Shown here piece by piece: positions 40,859 through 49,539 of a stretch of DNA of 64,000 nucleotides. Position 1 is the first letter of the stretch; each line of letters begins with the position of its first letter. Position numbers and translations under genes: made by a program. The notes below the pieces were generated by a model. It ran no database searches, had not been told where the DNA came from, and saw nothing but the letters and a program-made list of their open reading frames with translations. This stretch comes from Streptomyces phaeolivaceus (lineage in GTDB: Bacteria > Actinomycetota > Actinomycetes > Streptomycetales > Streptomycetaceae): NCBI RefSeq assembly GCF_009184865.1, contig NZ_CP045096.1, forward strand, positions 9,610,001-9,674,000. The letters are read 5' to 3'.

Positions 40859-43636
40859 TCAGGGCAGGGCCTGTTCGGTCCAGATGGTCTTGCCGGTGGG
40901 GGAGTAGCGGGTGCCCCAGCGCTGGGTGAGCTGGGCGATGAGATACAGGCCCCGGCCGCCCTCGTCGGTCGTGGCGGCGTACCGCAGATGGGGCGAGGTG
41001 TGACTGCTGTCGGTGACCTCGCAGATCAGCTGGCGGTCGTGGATGAGACGCACCCGGATGGGGCCCCCGCCGTACCGGATGGCGTTGGTGACCAGCTCGC
41101 TGAGGATCAGCTCGGTGGTGAACTCCAGCTCCTCCAGGCCCCACGCGGCCAACTGGCGGGTGGCGTCGGCGCGCGCCCGGCGGACCGCCGCCGGGTCGCC
41201 GGGCACCTCCCACTCGACGACACGGCCCGAGTCCAGCGCGCGGGTGCGGGCCACGATCAGCGCGATGTCGTCGCTCGCCCGGCTCGGCGGCAGCGCGTCG
41301 AGCACCGCCTCACAGGTGCCCTGCGGTGAGGTGTCGGACCCGGACAGCGCGGTCCGCAGCAGTTCGAGACCGGCGTCGATGTCCCGCTCCCGGTGCTCGA
41401 CGAGCCCGTCGGTGTACAGCACCAGCCGGCTTCCCTCGTCGAGGTCCAGCTCCGCCGTCTCGAACGGCAACCCGCCCAGACCCAGCGGCGGACCGGCCGG
41501 TACGTCGGGGAAGTCGACCGTGCCGTCCGGCCGGGCCACCGCGAGCGGCGGATGCCCGGCGCGGGCGACGGTGCAGCGCCGCGACACCGGGTCGTAGATC
41601 GCGTACAGACAGGTCGCCCCGGTGATCGGGGCGATGCCGTCGACCACCGCCTCGTCCAGGTCGATACGGCTGACCATCTCGTCCAGCAGCCCGAGGATCT
41701 CGTCCGGCGGCAGATCCAGCGCCGTGAAGTTGTGGACGGCGGTCCGCAGCCGCCCCATCGTGGCCGCCGCGTGCAGCCCGTGCCCGACGACATCGCCGAC
41801 GACGACCGCGACCCGGGTCCCCGACAGCGGCAGGACGTCGAACCAGTCGCCGCCCACCCCGGCCTGCGCGGGCAGATAGCGGTAGGCGACGTCCAGGGCG
41901 CTCTGCTCGGGCAGATTGCGCGGCAGCAGGCTGCGCTGCAGGGTCTCGGCCATCGTGTGCTCGCGGGTGTAGCGGCGCGCGTTGTCGATGGAGACCGCCG
42001 CACGGGCCACCAGCTCCTCGGCGAGCGCCAACTCCTCCCGGTCGAACGGCTCGGGTTTCTCCGAGCGCCAGAAGTTGGCGACGCCCATCACCAGCTGCCC
42101 CACCCGCAACGGCACGGTGATCAGCGAGTGGATGCCGTACTCGACGACCTGCGCGGACCGTTCCAGGTCCTGGGCCCGCCAGCCGGGCGCGCGGCTGAGG
42201 TCGGCCACCAGGGTCGAACTGTGGCTGTCGATGCTGTGGGCCTGCGGCGAGGAGGCGACCAGGTCGATGCGCTCGCCCACCTTGTACAGCGGCGCGTCCT
42301 TGCGGATCCCGCAGAACGCCGTACGGCGCAGTGTCGTGGCCGTCTCGGGCTCGTCGCCGCTGAGCGCGGCCGGGGCCAGGTCCACGGTGACGAAGTCCGC
42401 GAACCGGGGGACGGCCACCTCCGCCAGTTCCTCGGCGGTGCGGGTGACGTCCAGCCCGGTGCCGACGCCCACTCCGGCGTCGTAGAGCAGCCGCAGCCGC
42501 TCCCGGGCGGCCTCCGCGCGGCCGGAGAGGGCGCGCAGCTCGGTGGAGTCGCGGAGCGTGGCGACGCTGCCGGAGGGCTCGCCCTGCAGATCGGTGGCGC
42601 GCTGGTTGACCGCGATCAGCCGGTCGCCCACGAGGTGCACCTCGTCGTTGGCGACGCGCCCCGAGGCCAGCAGATCGGCCATGTGCGGTTCGAGGCCCAG
42701 GGCGAGCACGTCCTGCCCCTCGGCGTCCGGCGGCAGATCGAGCAGACGGTGCGCCTCGTCGTTGGCGAGCAGCAGCCGGCCCCCGCCGCCGACGATGATC
42801 ACGCCCTCCCGCACGGCGTGCAGCACCGCGTCGTGGTGCTCGTACATGCGGGTCATCTCGGACGGGCCGAGGCCATGGGTCTGCCGCAGCAGCCGTTTGC
42901 TGACCAGGGCGGTGCCCGCCGTGGCCAGGGCGAGGGCCGCCGCGGCGGCGGCCAGCACCAGGGGCAGCTGCTGCTCCGCGACGCCGCCCACGTTCTCCGT
43001 GGTGATCCCGGCCGAGACCAGACCCACCACCTTGCCGTCGGGGTCCTTGATCGGCACCACGGCCTGGACGAGCGGGCCGAGGGTCCCGTTGATGTCCTCG
43101 GTGAAGGACTCGCCCTTCAGCGCGGGTTCGATGGTGCCGACGAACTGCTTGCCGATGCGGTCCGTCTTCGGATGGGTGTAGCGGATCCCGTCGGTGTTCA
43201 TCACGACGATGAAGTCCACCTTGGACTGGATCCGGGCGGCCTCGGCCCTCGGTTGGAGGATCGCCGTCGGGTCCTTCGCGTCCAGCGCCTCGCGGGTGCC
43301 CGGCGCGTTCGCGAAGGTCTCCGCCACGGCGAGTGAACGGTTGTGCGCTTCCTTGGTGCTGTCGTGCCGTACCTGGAGGACCAGCGCCACCACGGCCGAC
43401 ACCACCAGTACCAGCACGATCACCACCTGCAGCAGGAACACCTGCCCGGCGACACTGCGTCCGCGCAGCGCCGACCGCAGCCCCGCGAGCGGGCCCGACC
43501 CCTGCCCCGGCTCTCGACTTGCGCCGCCGTCCGAACCGTGCGGTACCCGCCGGGCGCGGTCGTCCCGGCCCTGCGCAGGCCGGCTCTGGGGACGGCGGGT
43601 CGATTGAGAGCGAGATCGACCCAGGAGACGGACCAT
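40859..43636 (-). CDS. Transmembrane PAS-GAF-SpoIIE phosphatase with anti-sigma HATPase domain
   Basis: I chose M-V-R-L-L-G-R-S at 43636; in-frame codons further upstream lack support. The 925-residue protein has an N-terminal basic tail and a membrane helix (Q-V-V-I-V-L-V-L-V-V-S-A-V-V). A CitA-like extracytoplasmic sensor (F-I-V-V-M-N-T-D-G-I-R-Y-T-H-P) and a second helix follow. After these come a PAS domain, a GAF domain, a PP2C/SpoIIE domain (G-G-D-W-F-D-V and D-V-V-G-H-G metal-binding motifs) and a C-terminal HATPase_c of the RsbW type (E-L-V-T-N-A-I-R-Y-G-G-G-P). It probably both dephosphorylates and phosphorylates anti-sigma antagonists in response to an outside ligand, feeding a stress or developmental sigma factor. 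Confidence 0.85.
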   Translation of the reverse strand: MVRLLGRSRSQSTRRPQSRPAQGRDDRARRVPHGSDGGASREPGQGSGPLAGLRSALRGRSVAGQVFLLQVVIVLVLVVSAVVALVLQVRHDSTKEAHNRSLAVAETFANAPGTREALDAKDPTAILQPRAEAARIQSKVDFIVVMNTDGIRYTHPKTDRIGKQFVGTIEPALKGESFTEDINGTLGPLVQAVVPIKDPDGKVVGLVSAGITTENVGGVAEQQLPLVLAAAAAALALATAGTALVSKRLLRQTHGLGPSEMTRMYEHHDAVLHAVREGVIIVGGGGRLLLANDEAHRLLDLPPDAEGQDVLALGLEPHMADLLASGRVANDEVHLVGDRLIAVNQRATDLQGEPSGSVATLRDSTELRALSGRAEAARERLRLLYDAGVGVGTGLDVTRTAEELAEVAVPRFADFVTVDLAPAALSGDEPETATTLRRTAFCGIRKDAPLYKVGERIDLVASSPQAHSIDSHSSTLVADLSRAPGWRAQDLERSAQVVEYGIHSLITVPLRVGQLVMGVANFWRSEKPEPFDREELALAEELVARAAVSIDNARRYTREHTMAETLQRSLLPRNLPEQSALDVAYRYLPAQAGVGGDWFDVLPLSGTRVAVVVGDVVGHGLHAAATMGRLRTAVHNFTALDLPPDEILGLLDEMVSRIDLDEAVVDGIAPITGATCLYAIYDPVSRRCTVARAGHPPLAVARPDGTVDFPDVPAGPPLGLGGLPFETAELDLDEGSRLVLYTDGLVEHRERDIDAGLELLRTALSGSDTSPQGTCEAVLDALPPSRASDDIALIVARTRALDSGRVVEWEVPGDPAAVRRARADATRQLAAWGLEELEFTTELILSELVTNAIRYGGGPIRVRLIHDRQLICEVTDSSHTSPHLRYAATTDEGGRGLYLIAQLTQRWGTRYSPTGKTIWTEQALP

Positions 43637-43761
43637 GTGCCCATGTCTACACTGCCCCGCGCCCGGAGGCGAGAGGGGATCACACACTGTCACGGCCGAT
43701 GCCGTCGGCCGCGGGGCCGAGGAGACGCCCGGCAGCTCTGTGACCACCTGTGACGTGCCGC

Positions 43762-43781
43762 TTCCTATGAGATTCCTATGA
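43762..43781. repeat. Short direct repeat in the promoter region of the LAETG protein
   Basis: TTCCTATGA occurs twice 11 bp apart (43762-43770, 43773-43781) in the A/T-richer part of the 239-bp space (43637-43875) between the divergent phosphatase and LAETG genes. It could be promoter-associated. No other structure is seen here. Confidence 0.35.
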
Positions 43782-43875
43782 ATTCACGAGTCGTTTGAAC
43801 AGATCGCGGTCCGGCTCCGTATCGGGCTGGGGTTCTCCCTGTCCGGATCCGACCGAGACGTTGCAGGACCTGTCC

Positions 43876-44664
43876 GTGGGACGCACCACCAGGCGCAGAC
43901 GCCCATCAGGAGCACGGCGCGCGACCTCCGCCGCGATCGCGCTGATCCTGGGCGGAGGCGGGCTCGTGGCCGTCAACGTCTACGCGTCGGCCACCGAGGA
44001 GGGTTCGACGGACGACACCGTCGAGCAGGTCAACTCGGCCGTCGGCACGATCGACTGCCCGGATGTCGGTGCCGAACTGACGGAGGTGCCCGACGAGGCG
44101 CGGCCGGGGGTCGACAAGGAACTCGCCGCCCTGGACCAGCAGATAGCCGAGGCCTACCAGCGGCTGCAGAACTCCGCGCAGGCCCAGCGGCAGGACGACG
44201 GGTTCGCCGACAACGCGATCATGGACCCGCTGAAGGAGAAGCGGGCCGCGACGATCGAGCGCGTCGCGATCGCCATCGACCGCGTCGGCGACCGCCCCGA
44301 CGGCCTCGACTCCCTCGCCGCCTGTGAACTGCGCCCCGCCGAGAACCAGAACGGCGACGGTCAGAACGGCGGCGACCAGAACGGGGACGGCCAGAACGGG
44401 GACGGCCAGAACGAGGGCGGTCAGAACAACGACGGCGACGGCCAGGACCAGGGCGGTCAGGGCGACCAGCAGGGCCAGCCGGGCAATGGTGGTCAGGCCG
44501 CCAACATCCCGTCGCCCGCCGGGCAGAACGGCTCGCAGGGGTCGCAGTCGGCGACGGGCGACCTCGCCGAGACCGGGGCGCAGTTGTGGCCGGCGATGAT
44601 CGGCGGTGTGGCCGTGCTCGCCGGTGTCGTGCTGCTCCGCCGGGTCAGGCGCGGCGGCTACTGA
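43876..44664 (+). CDS. Sortase-anchored surface protein (LAETG motif)
   Basis: I chose the GTG at 43876 (V-G-R-T-T-R-R-R-R) with CAGGAC upstream; TTG codons upstream in frame are alternatives. The 262-residue product has a signal sequence (A-A-I-A-L-I-L-G-G-G-G-L-V-A-V-N-V-Y-A). A coiled helical region with L-D-Q-Q-I-A-E-A-Y-Q-R-L follows, then a Gln/Asn/Gly/Asp-rich linker of Q-N-G-D-G-like repeats from about residue 155. It ends with a class E-type sorting signal L-A-E-T-G, a hydrophobic stretch and R-R-V-R-R-G-G-Y. It would be cleaved at the L-A-E-T/G site and attached to the cell wall by a sortase, with the linker spanning the wall. Confidence 0.8.
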   Translation: MGRTTRRRRPSGARRATSAAIALILGGGGLVAVNVYASATEEGSTDDTVEQVNSAVGTIDCPDVGAELTEVPDEARPGVDKELAALDQQIAEAYQRLQNSAQAQRQDDGFADNAIMDPLKEKRAATIERVAIAIDRVGDRPDGLDSLAACELRPAENQNGDGQNGGDQNGDGQNGDGQNEGGQNNDGDGQDQGGQGDQQGQPGNGGQAANIPSPAGQNGSQGSQSATGDLAETGAQLWPAMIGGVAVLAGVVLLRRVRRGGY

Positions 44665-44670
44665 CCGGGC

Positions 44671-44713
44671 ACGGCCCGGAACGGCCCGGAACGGCCCGGA
44701 ACGGCACGGAACG
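44671..44713. repeat. 10-bp tandem repeat downstream of the LAETG gene
   Basis: ACGGCCCGGA is repeated three times (44671-44700), with a fourth diverged copy ACGGCACGGA and a partial fifth. It starts seven bases after the stop codon and could weakly fold. It fits a slippage product. Confidence 0.85.
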
Positions 44714-44767
44714 ACCCACTGGATGCCGTCCCCATGCTCCGTCAACCTTGTTAGTTTGAGCGGCGAT

Positions 44768-44780
44768 TGATGCCGCATCA
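44768..44780. promoter_or_regulatory. Palindrome upstream of the NarL-type two-component operon
   Basis: TGATGC and GCATCA flank a single C, 20 bp before the kinase start. It is a possible autoregulatory site for the adjacent LuxR-type response regulator. Evidence is symmetry and position only. Confidence 0.3.
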
Positions 44781-44800
44781 GTTGACGGGCGGGGCGGAGC

Positions 44801-45937
44801 ATGGCGGAGGGCTGGGCCCGGCGGCTGCGGTGGCCGCCGCCGGGCGACATGGCGGCGGCCGGCGTACTGCTCGTGGCCATGGTGGCCGTACGGCTCGGCC
44901 CGGGAGAGGAACCCGCCGGTTCCCCACCGGTGGTGCTGGCCCTGGGTGTGCTGATCGCCGGAGGCCTGGCCGTCCGGCGCCGCGCCCCGCTGGCCGGGTA
45001 CACGGTGGGCACGGCCGCACTCGTCGCCGAGGCCCTGTGGGTGAGCCCCGGCGAGCTGACGCCGGTCGCGAACCTCATCGCCGTCCACTCGCTGGGCCTG
45101 TACGCGAGTCCGCGCCGGGCCGTGCTCGGCGCGCTCCTCGTACCGCTCGGTGTGCTCGCCCACTTCGCGCCGAGGCACGACTCGTGGGTGACACAGGTCG
45201 CGGTCGTCCTGGTCTGGCTGCTGGTCTGGGCGGCGGGCTGCGCCACGGCCCGGCACCGCCGGGAGACGGAGGAACTGCGGCGGCTCCTGCGCCGCGAGAC
45301 GCTCGTCGCCGAACGGGTGCGCATCGCCCGCGAGTTGCACGATGTCGTCGGCCACTCGGTGAACGCCATGCTGGTCCAGGCCGGCGCCGGACGGATGGTC
45401 CTCGACACCGACCCGGACCGCACCCGTGAACTGCTGAGGAGCGTCGAACGCACCGGCCGGGACGCCCTCGGCGAACTCGACCGGCTCCTCGGCGTCCTGC
45501 GCGCCGACGACGACGGCGCCCCCGCGGCGCCGGACGCGGACGACCCGGCCCTGGACCCGGGCGACCTGGACCGGCTCGTGCGCCCGATGGCGGACGCGGG
45601 CATGGACGTACGGCTGCGGATCGAGCCGGAGACGCTCGTCCTGCCGGGCGCGCTGCGGCTGTCCGTGCACCGGATCGTCCAGGAGGCGCTGACGAACGCC
45701 CTGCGCCACGGCCACGCCCGCTCCGCCGAGGTGACGGTCCGCAGACAGCGCTGGGGCAACGCGGTCCTCGTCCGGGTCGTGGACGGCGGGGCAGGACCGC
45801 CGCCGCGGTACCGTCCCGGCCGCGGGCTGCGCGGCATCGGCGAACGGGCCGCCGCGCTGGGCGGCACGGTCGCCCACGGCCCGGCGGACGACGGCGGCAC
45901 CGGCTTCGCCCTCAGCGTCGAACTGCCGCTGCCATGA
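44801..45937 (+). CDS. NarL-class sensor histidine kinase (HisKA_3)
   Basis: The 378-residue kinase has five or so membrane segments in its first 150 residues, without a large extracytoplasmic domain. The HisKA_3 box follows: R-I-A-R-E-L-H-D-V-V-G-H-S-V-N, with phospho-acceptor His180. The HATPase has Q-E-A-L-T-N-A-L-R-H-G and G-R-G-L-R-G-I-G-E-R. Such kinases are common in streptomycetes and often sense membrane stress or antibiotics. The ATGA overlap with the response regulator gene shows they pair. Confidence 0.88.
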   Translation: MAEGWARRLRWPPPGDMAAAGVLLVAMVAVRLGPGEEPAGSPPVVLALGVLIAGGLAVRRRAPLAGYTVGTAALVAEALWVSPGELTPVANLIAVHSLGLYASPRRAVLGALLVPLGVLAHFAPRHDSWVTQVAVVLVWLLVWAAGCATARHRRETEELRRLLRRETLVAERVRIARELHDVVGHSVNAMLVQAGAGRMVLDTDPDRTRELLRSVERTGRDALGELDRLLGVLRADDDGAPAAPDADDPALDPGDLDRLVRPMADAGMDVRLRIEPETLVLPGALRLSVHRIVQEALTNALRHGHARSAEVTVRRQRWGNAVLVRVVDGGAGPPPRYRPGRGLRGIGERAAALGGTVAHGPADDGGTGFALSVELPLP

Positions 45938-46677
45938 CCGACGTTCACGCCGCCACCACGACCGGCCGTCCCGTCGGCCCGCCCGCCCGGGTGCTCCTCG
46001 CCGACGACGACGCCCTGCTGCGCACCGGTGTCGCGGTCACGCTCGGCACCGCCCCGGACATCGAGGTCGTGGGGGAGGCCGCCGACGGGGTGCGGGCCGT
46101 GGAACTGTGCCACGCGCTGGCCCCGGACGTCGTGCTGATGGACGTACGGATGCCGGGCTTCGACGGCATCGAGGCCACCGCCCGGATCGTCGCGGCGGGC
46201 CTGGCCGCACGGGTCCTCGTCCTGACGACGTTCCCCGACGACGCCTATGTGTGGCGGGCGTTGCGGGCCGGTGCCAGCGGGTTCCTGCTCAAGCGCGCCG
46301 CCCCCGAGCGGCTCATCGACGCCGTACGGACGGTGGCCGCCGGAGACACCCTGCTGGATCCGTCCGTCACCCGCGCCCTCGTCGAACGCTTCGTTCTCGA
46401 CGGCCGGACCGGCCGCACCGATCCGGACGCCGGGGACCGTGCCCGGCTGCGCGGCCTCACCGCCCGTGAGGCGCAGGTGCTGCGCCTGATCGCCGAGGGC
46501 CTCTCCAACGCGGAACTCGCCGATCTGCTCGGCATCGCAGAGTCCACCGCCAAGACACACGTCAAACGCATCCTGCACAAGATCGACGCCCGCGACCGGG
46601 CCCAGGCCGTGGTCCTGGCGTACCGCTCCGGTCTGATGGAGTCCCGGGGCGATCACCCGCACCCCGGCCCAGGCTGA
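45934..46677 (+). CDS. LuxR/NarL-family response regulator
   Basis: The 247-residue regulator has a receiver (L-L-A-D-D-D-A, phospho-acceptor Asp70 in V-V-L-M-D-V-R-M-P, switch lysine in F-L-L-K-R-A-A). It ends with a LuxR helix-turn-helix (L-T-A-R-E-A-Q-V-L-R-L-I-A-E-G-L-S-N-A-E-L and T-A-K-T-H-V-K-R-I-L). It overlaps the kinase gene by four bases. Likely targets are its own operon and possibly the membrane-protein gene downstream, across the hairpin-rich gap. Confidence 0.9.
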   Translation: MTDVHAATTTGRPVGPPARVLLADDDALLRTGVAVTLGTAPDIEVVGEAADGVRAVELCHALAPDVVLMDVRMPGFDGIEATARIVAAGLAARVLVLTTFPDDAYVWRALRAGASGFLLKRAAPERLIDAVRTVAAGDTLLDPSVTRALVERFVLDGRTGRTDPDAGDRARLRGLTAREAQVLRLIAEGLSNAELADLLGIAESTAKTHVKRILHKIDARDRAQAVVLAYRSGLMESRGDHPHPGPG

Positions 46678-46681
46678 CCGG

Positions 46682-46703
46682 ACGTACCCCCACGGGGGTA
46701 CGT
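46682..46703. promoter_or_regulatory. Perfect C/G-tract palindrome, CsoR/RcnR-like operator or terminator
   Basis: Arms ACGTACCCCC (46682-46691) and GGGGGTACGT (46694-46703) are perfectly complementary around AC. TACCCCC...GGGGGTA is the style of operator used by CsoR/RcnR-family metal or formaldehyde sensors. It could equally be a terminator for the response regulator gene, whose stop is four bases away. The next gene begins 77 bp later. No CsoR gene is present in the window. Confidence 0.45.
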
Positions 46704-46710
46704 TCCGGCA

Positions 46711-46723
46711 CCCCCGCAGGGGG
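46711..46723. terminator. Second short C/G-tract hairpin
   Basis: CCCCC and GGGGG flank GCA. It lies just after the first palindrome, in the gap between the response regulator and membrane-protein genes. A pair of hairpins in tandem supports a terminator role for at least one of them. Confidence 0.35.
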
Positions 46724-46779
46724 ACGCCCGGCACCCTCCGCCGCCCTACGGTCGGGCCATCGGCGGGAGGGGAGCGGTG

Positions 46780-47742
46780 ATGAGCGCGATCGGTACGGGG
46801 GCCGTACTGGCGACGGACGTGTGGCGTGCCGTACGTCCGGAGGGCCGTTTCCAGCGGCTGCTGTGGTGGTGCGGGACCGCGCTGGTGGTCTCCGGGGCGG
46901 TGCACGGGCTGGTGGCGGTGATCGACCGGGAGCCGTGGTGGGGACCGGTGTCCTGGCGCAAGCCGGTCGCGTTCGGGGTGTCCTTCGGGCTGCTGCTGTG
47001 GTCCGTGGTCTGGGTCGTGAAACAGATGCCCGCGCGCTGGTGGGTACGGGTCCCGGCGGCCCTGATCGTCCTCGTCGGCGTCCTGGAGGTCGGGCTCATC
47101 ACCGCCCAGCGCTGGCGCGGGGTCGCGTCCCACTTCAACCAGGCCACGGACACCGACTCGGCGATCTGGTCCGCGATCGGCACCCTGATCCTGCCGCTGA
47201 TCCTCGGCCTGGTCTGGCTGTTCGTCGCCGCGCTGATCCGCTTCGACGGCAGCGGGGCGGCCCGTGTCGCCACGCTCGTCGGGCTGGCGGCGGTCCTGGT
47301 GGCCGGGTACATCGGCGGCGACATGGCCGCTGTCGGGGAGGCCGCCTTCGACGACACCGGACGGGTGCCGGACGAGGTGTTGTTCGGGGCGGCGGGCAGC
47401 GCCAAACTCGCGCACGCCGCCGGACTGCACGGCATCCAACTCCTCGCCGTCCTCGCGATCCTGGCCGACGCCGGCCGCCTCCCGTCCCGCCGGGCGGCCA
47501 CCATGCTGGCGCTGGCCTCCCTCGGCTACGCCGCCGCCTTCGGAGCGGTCACCGCGACCGCCTACGCCGGGCGCGCGCCGTACGACGCGACCGCCCCCTG
47601 GTGGATCGTGCTCGCGGCCGGTGTCCTCACCACGGGAGCGGCGGCCGTCCTCGTCCTGGCCCAGGCGTCCCCGGCCCGTCGCACGCCGGCTCCTGGACCG
47701 CCGACGCGGAAAACCCCGTTCGCCGGGCGAACCGGAAGGTGA
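46780..47742 (+). CDS. Hypothetical multi-pass membrane protein
   Basis: GGGAGGGGAG precedes adjacent GTG (46777) and ATG (46780) codons; I chose the ATG. The 320-residue product has about eight hydrophobic segments. Two conserved-looking loops are W-W-G-P-V-S-W-R-K-P-V-A-F-G-V-S and T-A-Q-R-W-R-G-V-A-S-H-F-N. Two histidines (H-F-N and A-H-A-A-G-L-H-G-I-Q) and arginines in helices could bind a cofactor such as haem, but this is speculation. I recognise no characterised family. It follows the NarL-type operon. Confidence 0.65.
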   Translation: MSAIGTGAVLATDVWRAVRPEGRFQRLLWWCGTALVVSGAVHGLVAVIDREPWWGPVSWRKPVAFGVSFGLLLWSVVWVVKQMPARWWVRVPAALIVLVGVLEVGLITAQRWRGVASHFNQATDTDSAIWSAIGTLILPLILGLVWLFVAALIRFDGSGAARVATLVGLAAVLVAGYIGGDMAAVGEAAFDDTGRVPDEVLFGAAGSAKLAHAAGLHGIQLLAVLAILADAGRLPSRRAATMLALASLGYAAAFGAVTATAYAGRAPYDATAPWWIVLAAGVLTTGAAAVLVLAQASPARRTPAPGPPTRKTPFAGRTGR

Positions 47743-47915
47743 CCCCGCTGCGTCAACCAGCCATGGGCCGTGTACCTTTCGTGGTCCTCAAGCCGGTGAT
47801 CACAAAGAGAAATCGATCTCCGCCTGCGCCCGAGAATCAACTGTCGCGGCATCGAGTTTCGGCCGTACACTGACAATTCGTAAGCATGCGGGTGGAGTTG
47901 ACGGGGGGATCCGAG

Positions 47916-49496
47916 ATGTCCGGGGATCAGTACGGGATAAGAGACCAGGACGGCTGGAGCCACAGCTTCGTCGTGCCGCCGATGCCGCCGGGCCCGCCGC
48001 CCGGTCCGGCCGACGGCTGGCGGGCCGTAGGGGTGGGCCTGCTGAACCTCAGCGGTCTCGGCCTCGGCTACGCCCTGATGCGCCGCCCGCTGCTGACCCT
48101 GGTGTGCTGGGCCGCCACCGGCCTGCTGCTGTTCACGGTGCTGCCCGCCGACCCCGACGGCGTCTCCGGCGCGACCCTCACCGTCTACGGTCTGTTCCTC
48201 CTCCTCGTCGCCGCCCACGGAGCCTTCCTGGGCCTGCGCAACCGCCTCGTGTGGCCCGCGAAGTCCCCGCTCGCCATCGCTCTCGGCGTCCTCCTCCTCG
48301 GCGTACCGGTCGCGAGCGGTCTGCTGTACGAGACCGCGCGGGAGGAAGCCGTCGAGGAGATGCTCCTGGACCGGCTGGAGAAGGCCGACGACCTCGTGGA
48401 CAAGGCCTCCGGCGAGTCCTTCTCCACCACCCAGTCCGAGTACCGCAGGGCGCTGACCGCCTACGACGACCTCAGCACCGACCACCCCGACTCCCGGGCG
48501 GCCGAGAAGGTCCCGGACCGGCTGAAGACCTTCTACACGACGGTCGGCGCCCCCTTCGAGAAGCAGGCGTACTGCGATGCCGTCGCGCCCCTCGAATACC
48601 TGCGCACGGTTCCGCAGACCGTGAGCAAGCAGGACCTCGGCTCGCTCACCGGCTGGCCCGACGACCGGCTCGCCACCTCGCTGTACGAGTGCGCCTCCGA
48701 CAGCCTCGCGGGCGACACCGAGGGCTGGCAGAACCAGTTCAGCGACCTGCTGACCACCTTCCCGGACTCGGACCAGGCGGCGAAGGTCGAACCCGATGTC
48801 AAGGCGGCCGTCGACAAGGCCGTCAAGGCCGTGGGCGGCGACGACCCGTGCACCGCCGTGGACCGGCTGGAGACGCTCGGCTCGCAGGTCAAGGCGTTGC
48901 CGGGGGAGAAGGCCGGGGTGGCCGACGCCCTCGCCGCCGACGCCGGGAAGGCCGAGAAGTCCGCGTCCGCGGGCGTCTACACCTGCGGCGTGGACCAGTA
49001 CAACGACGGTGACTTCGCCGAGGCGGTGACGTCGATGAACGACTTCGTCGACGCCAACAAGAAGCACAGGAACGCGCCGCGCGCGAAGAAGATAGCGATC
49101 GCCGCCGAGATCGCGCAGGAGGTCCCGGAGGCGGGCAAGAAGCTGCCCACCACCCGCTCCGGCGGCAGCATCTCCGTCACCGTCAAGAACGACAGCCCCG
49201 ACGAGATCCAGGTCATGTACACCGGTCCGGTGACCGGCTCCTTCACCCTGAAGGGCTGCGGCAGCTGCACCAGTTACGACTGGAGCAGCACGCTGAACCC
49301 CAGCTTCAAGCCGTGCAACGGCAACGACAACTACCCGCAGCGGACGATCAGTCTGCCGGTCGGCACCACGTACTTCCTGCACAAGCCGAAGGGCGGCAGC
49401 GCGTCGAGCGCCGCCTCCGACACGGCCAAGCTGGAGTCGGGCTACATCTACACGGAGTGCGCCTATGTGACCTCGGGCCTCGGCGTGAACTCCTGA
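47916..49496 (+). CDS. Hypothetical membrane-anchored protein with large C-terminal extracytoplasmic region
   Basis: The ATG at 47916 follows GGGGGGAT; an ATG at 47886 is in frame but less likely. The 526-residue protein has a Pro/Gly-rich start and four membrane segments between about residues 35 and 145. A long helical region with TPR-like spacing follows (Y-R-R-A-L-T-A-Y-D-D-L-S-T-D-H-P-D-S). It ends in a beta-rich domain (~415-526) with paired cysteines (L-K-G-C-G-S-C-T-S-Y-D-W and F-K-P-C-N-G-N). Ten or so cysteines in the exported part suggest disulfides. I cannot name the family. The 173-bp upstream gap holds an A/T-richer stretch with a TACACT hexamer near 47867 that may be a -10 box. 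Confidence 0.6.
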   Translation: MSGDQYGIRDQDGWSHSFVVPPMPPGPPPGPADGWRAVGVGLLNLSGLGLGYALMRRPLLTLVCWAATGLLLFTVLPADPDGVSGATLTVYGLFLLLVAAHGAFLGLRNRLVWPAKSPLAIALGVLLLGVPVASGLLYETAREEAVEEMLLDRLEKADDLVDKASGESFSTTQSEYRRALTAYDDLSTDHPDSRAAEKVPDRLKTFYTTVGAPFEKQAYCDAVAPLEYLRTVPQTVSKQDLGSLTGWPDDRLATSLYECASDSLAGDTEGWQNQFSDLLTTFPDSDQAAKVEPDVKAAVDKAVKAVGGDDPCTAVDRLETLGSQVKALPGEKAGVADALAADAGKAEKSASAGVYTCGVDQYNDGDFAEAVTSMNDFVDANKKHRNAPRAKKIAIAAEIAQEVPEAGKKLPTTRSGGSISVTVKNDSPDEIQVMYTGPVTGSFTLKGCGSCTSYDWSSTLNPSFKPCNGNDNYPQRTISLPVGTTYFLHKPKGGSASSAASDTAKLESGYIYTECAYVTSGLGVNS

Positions 49497-49539
49497 CAAC
49501 CCCCCGGGCGATGACCCGACGCGAGGGCCGCGGGGAGAC

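Noticed and set aside
43906..47439. 1177-codon open frame on the minus strand
   Set aside because: It covers four well-supported rightward genes and translates to Arg/Pro/Gly-rich sequence without domains.
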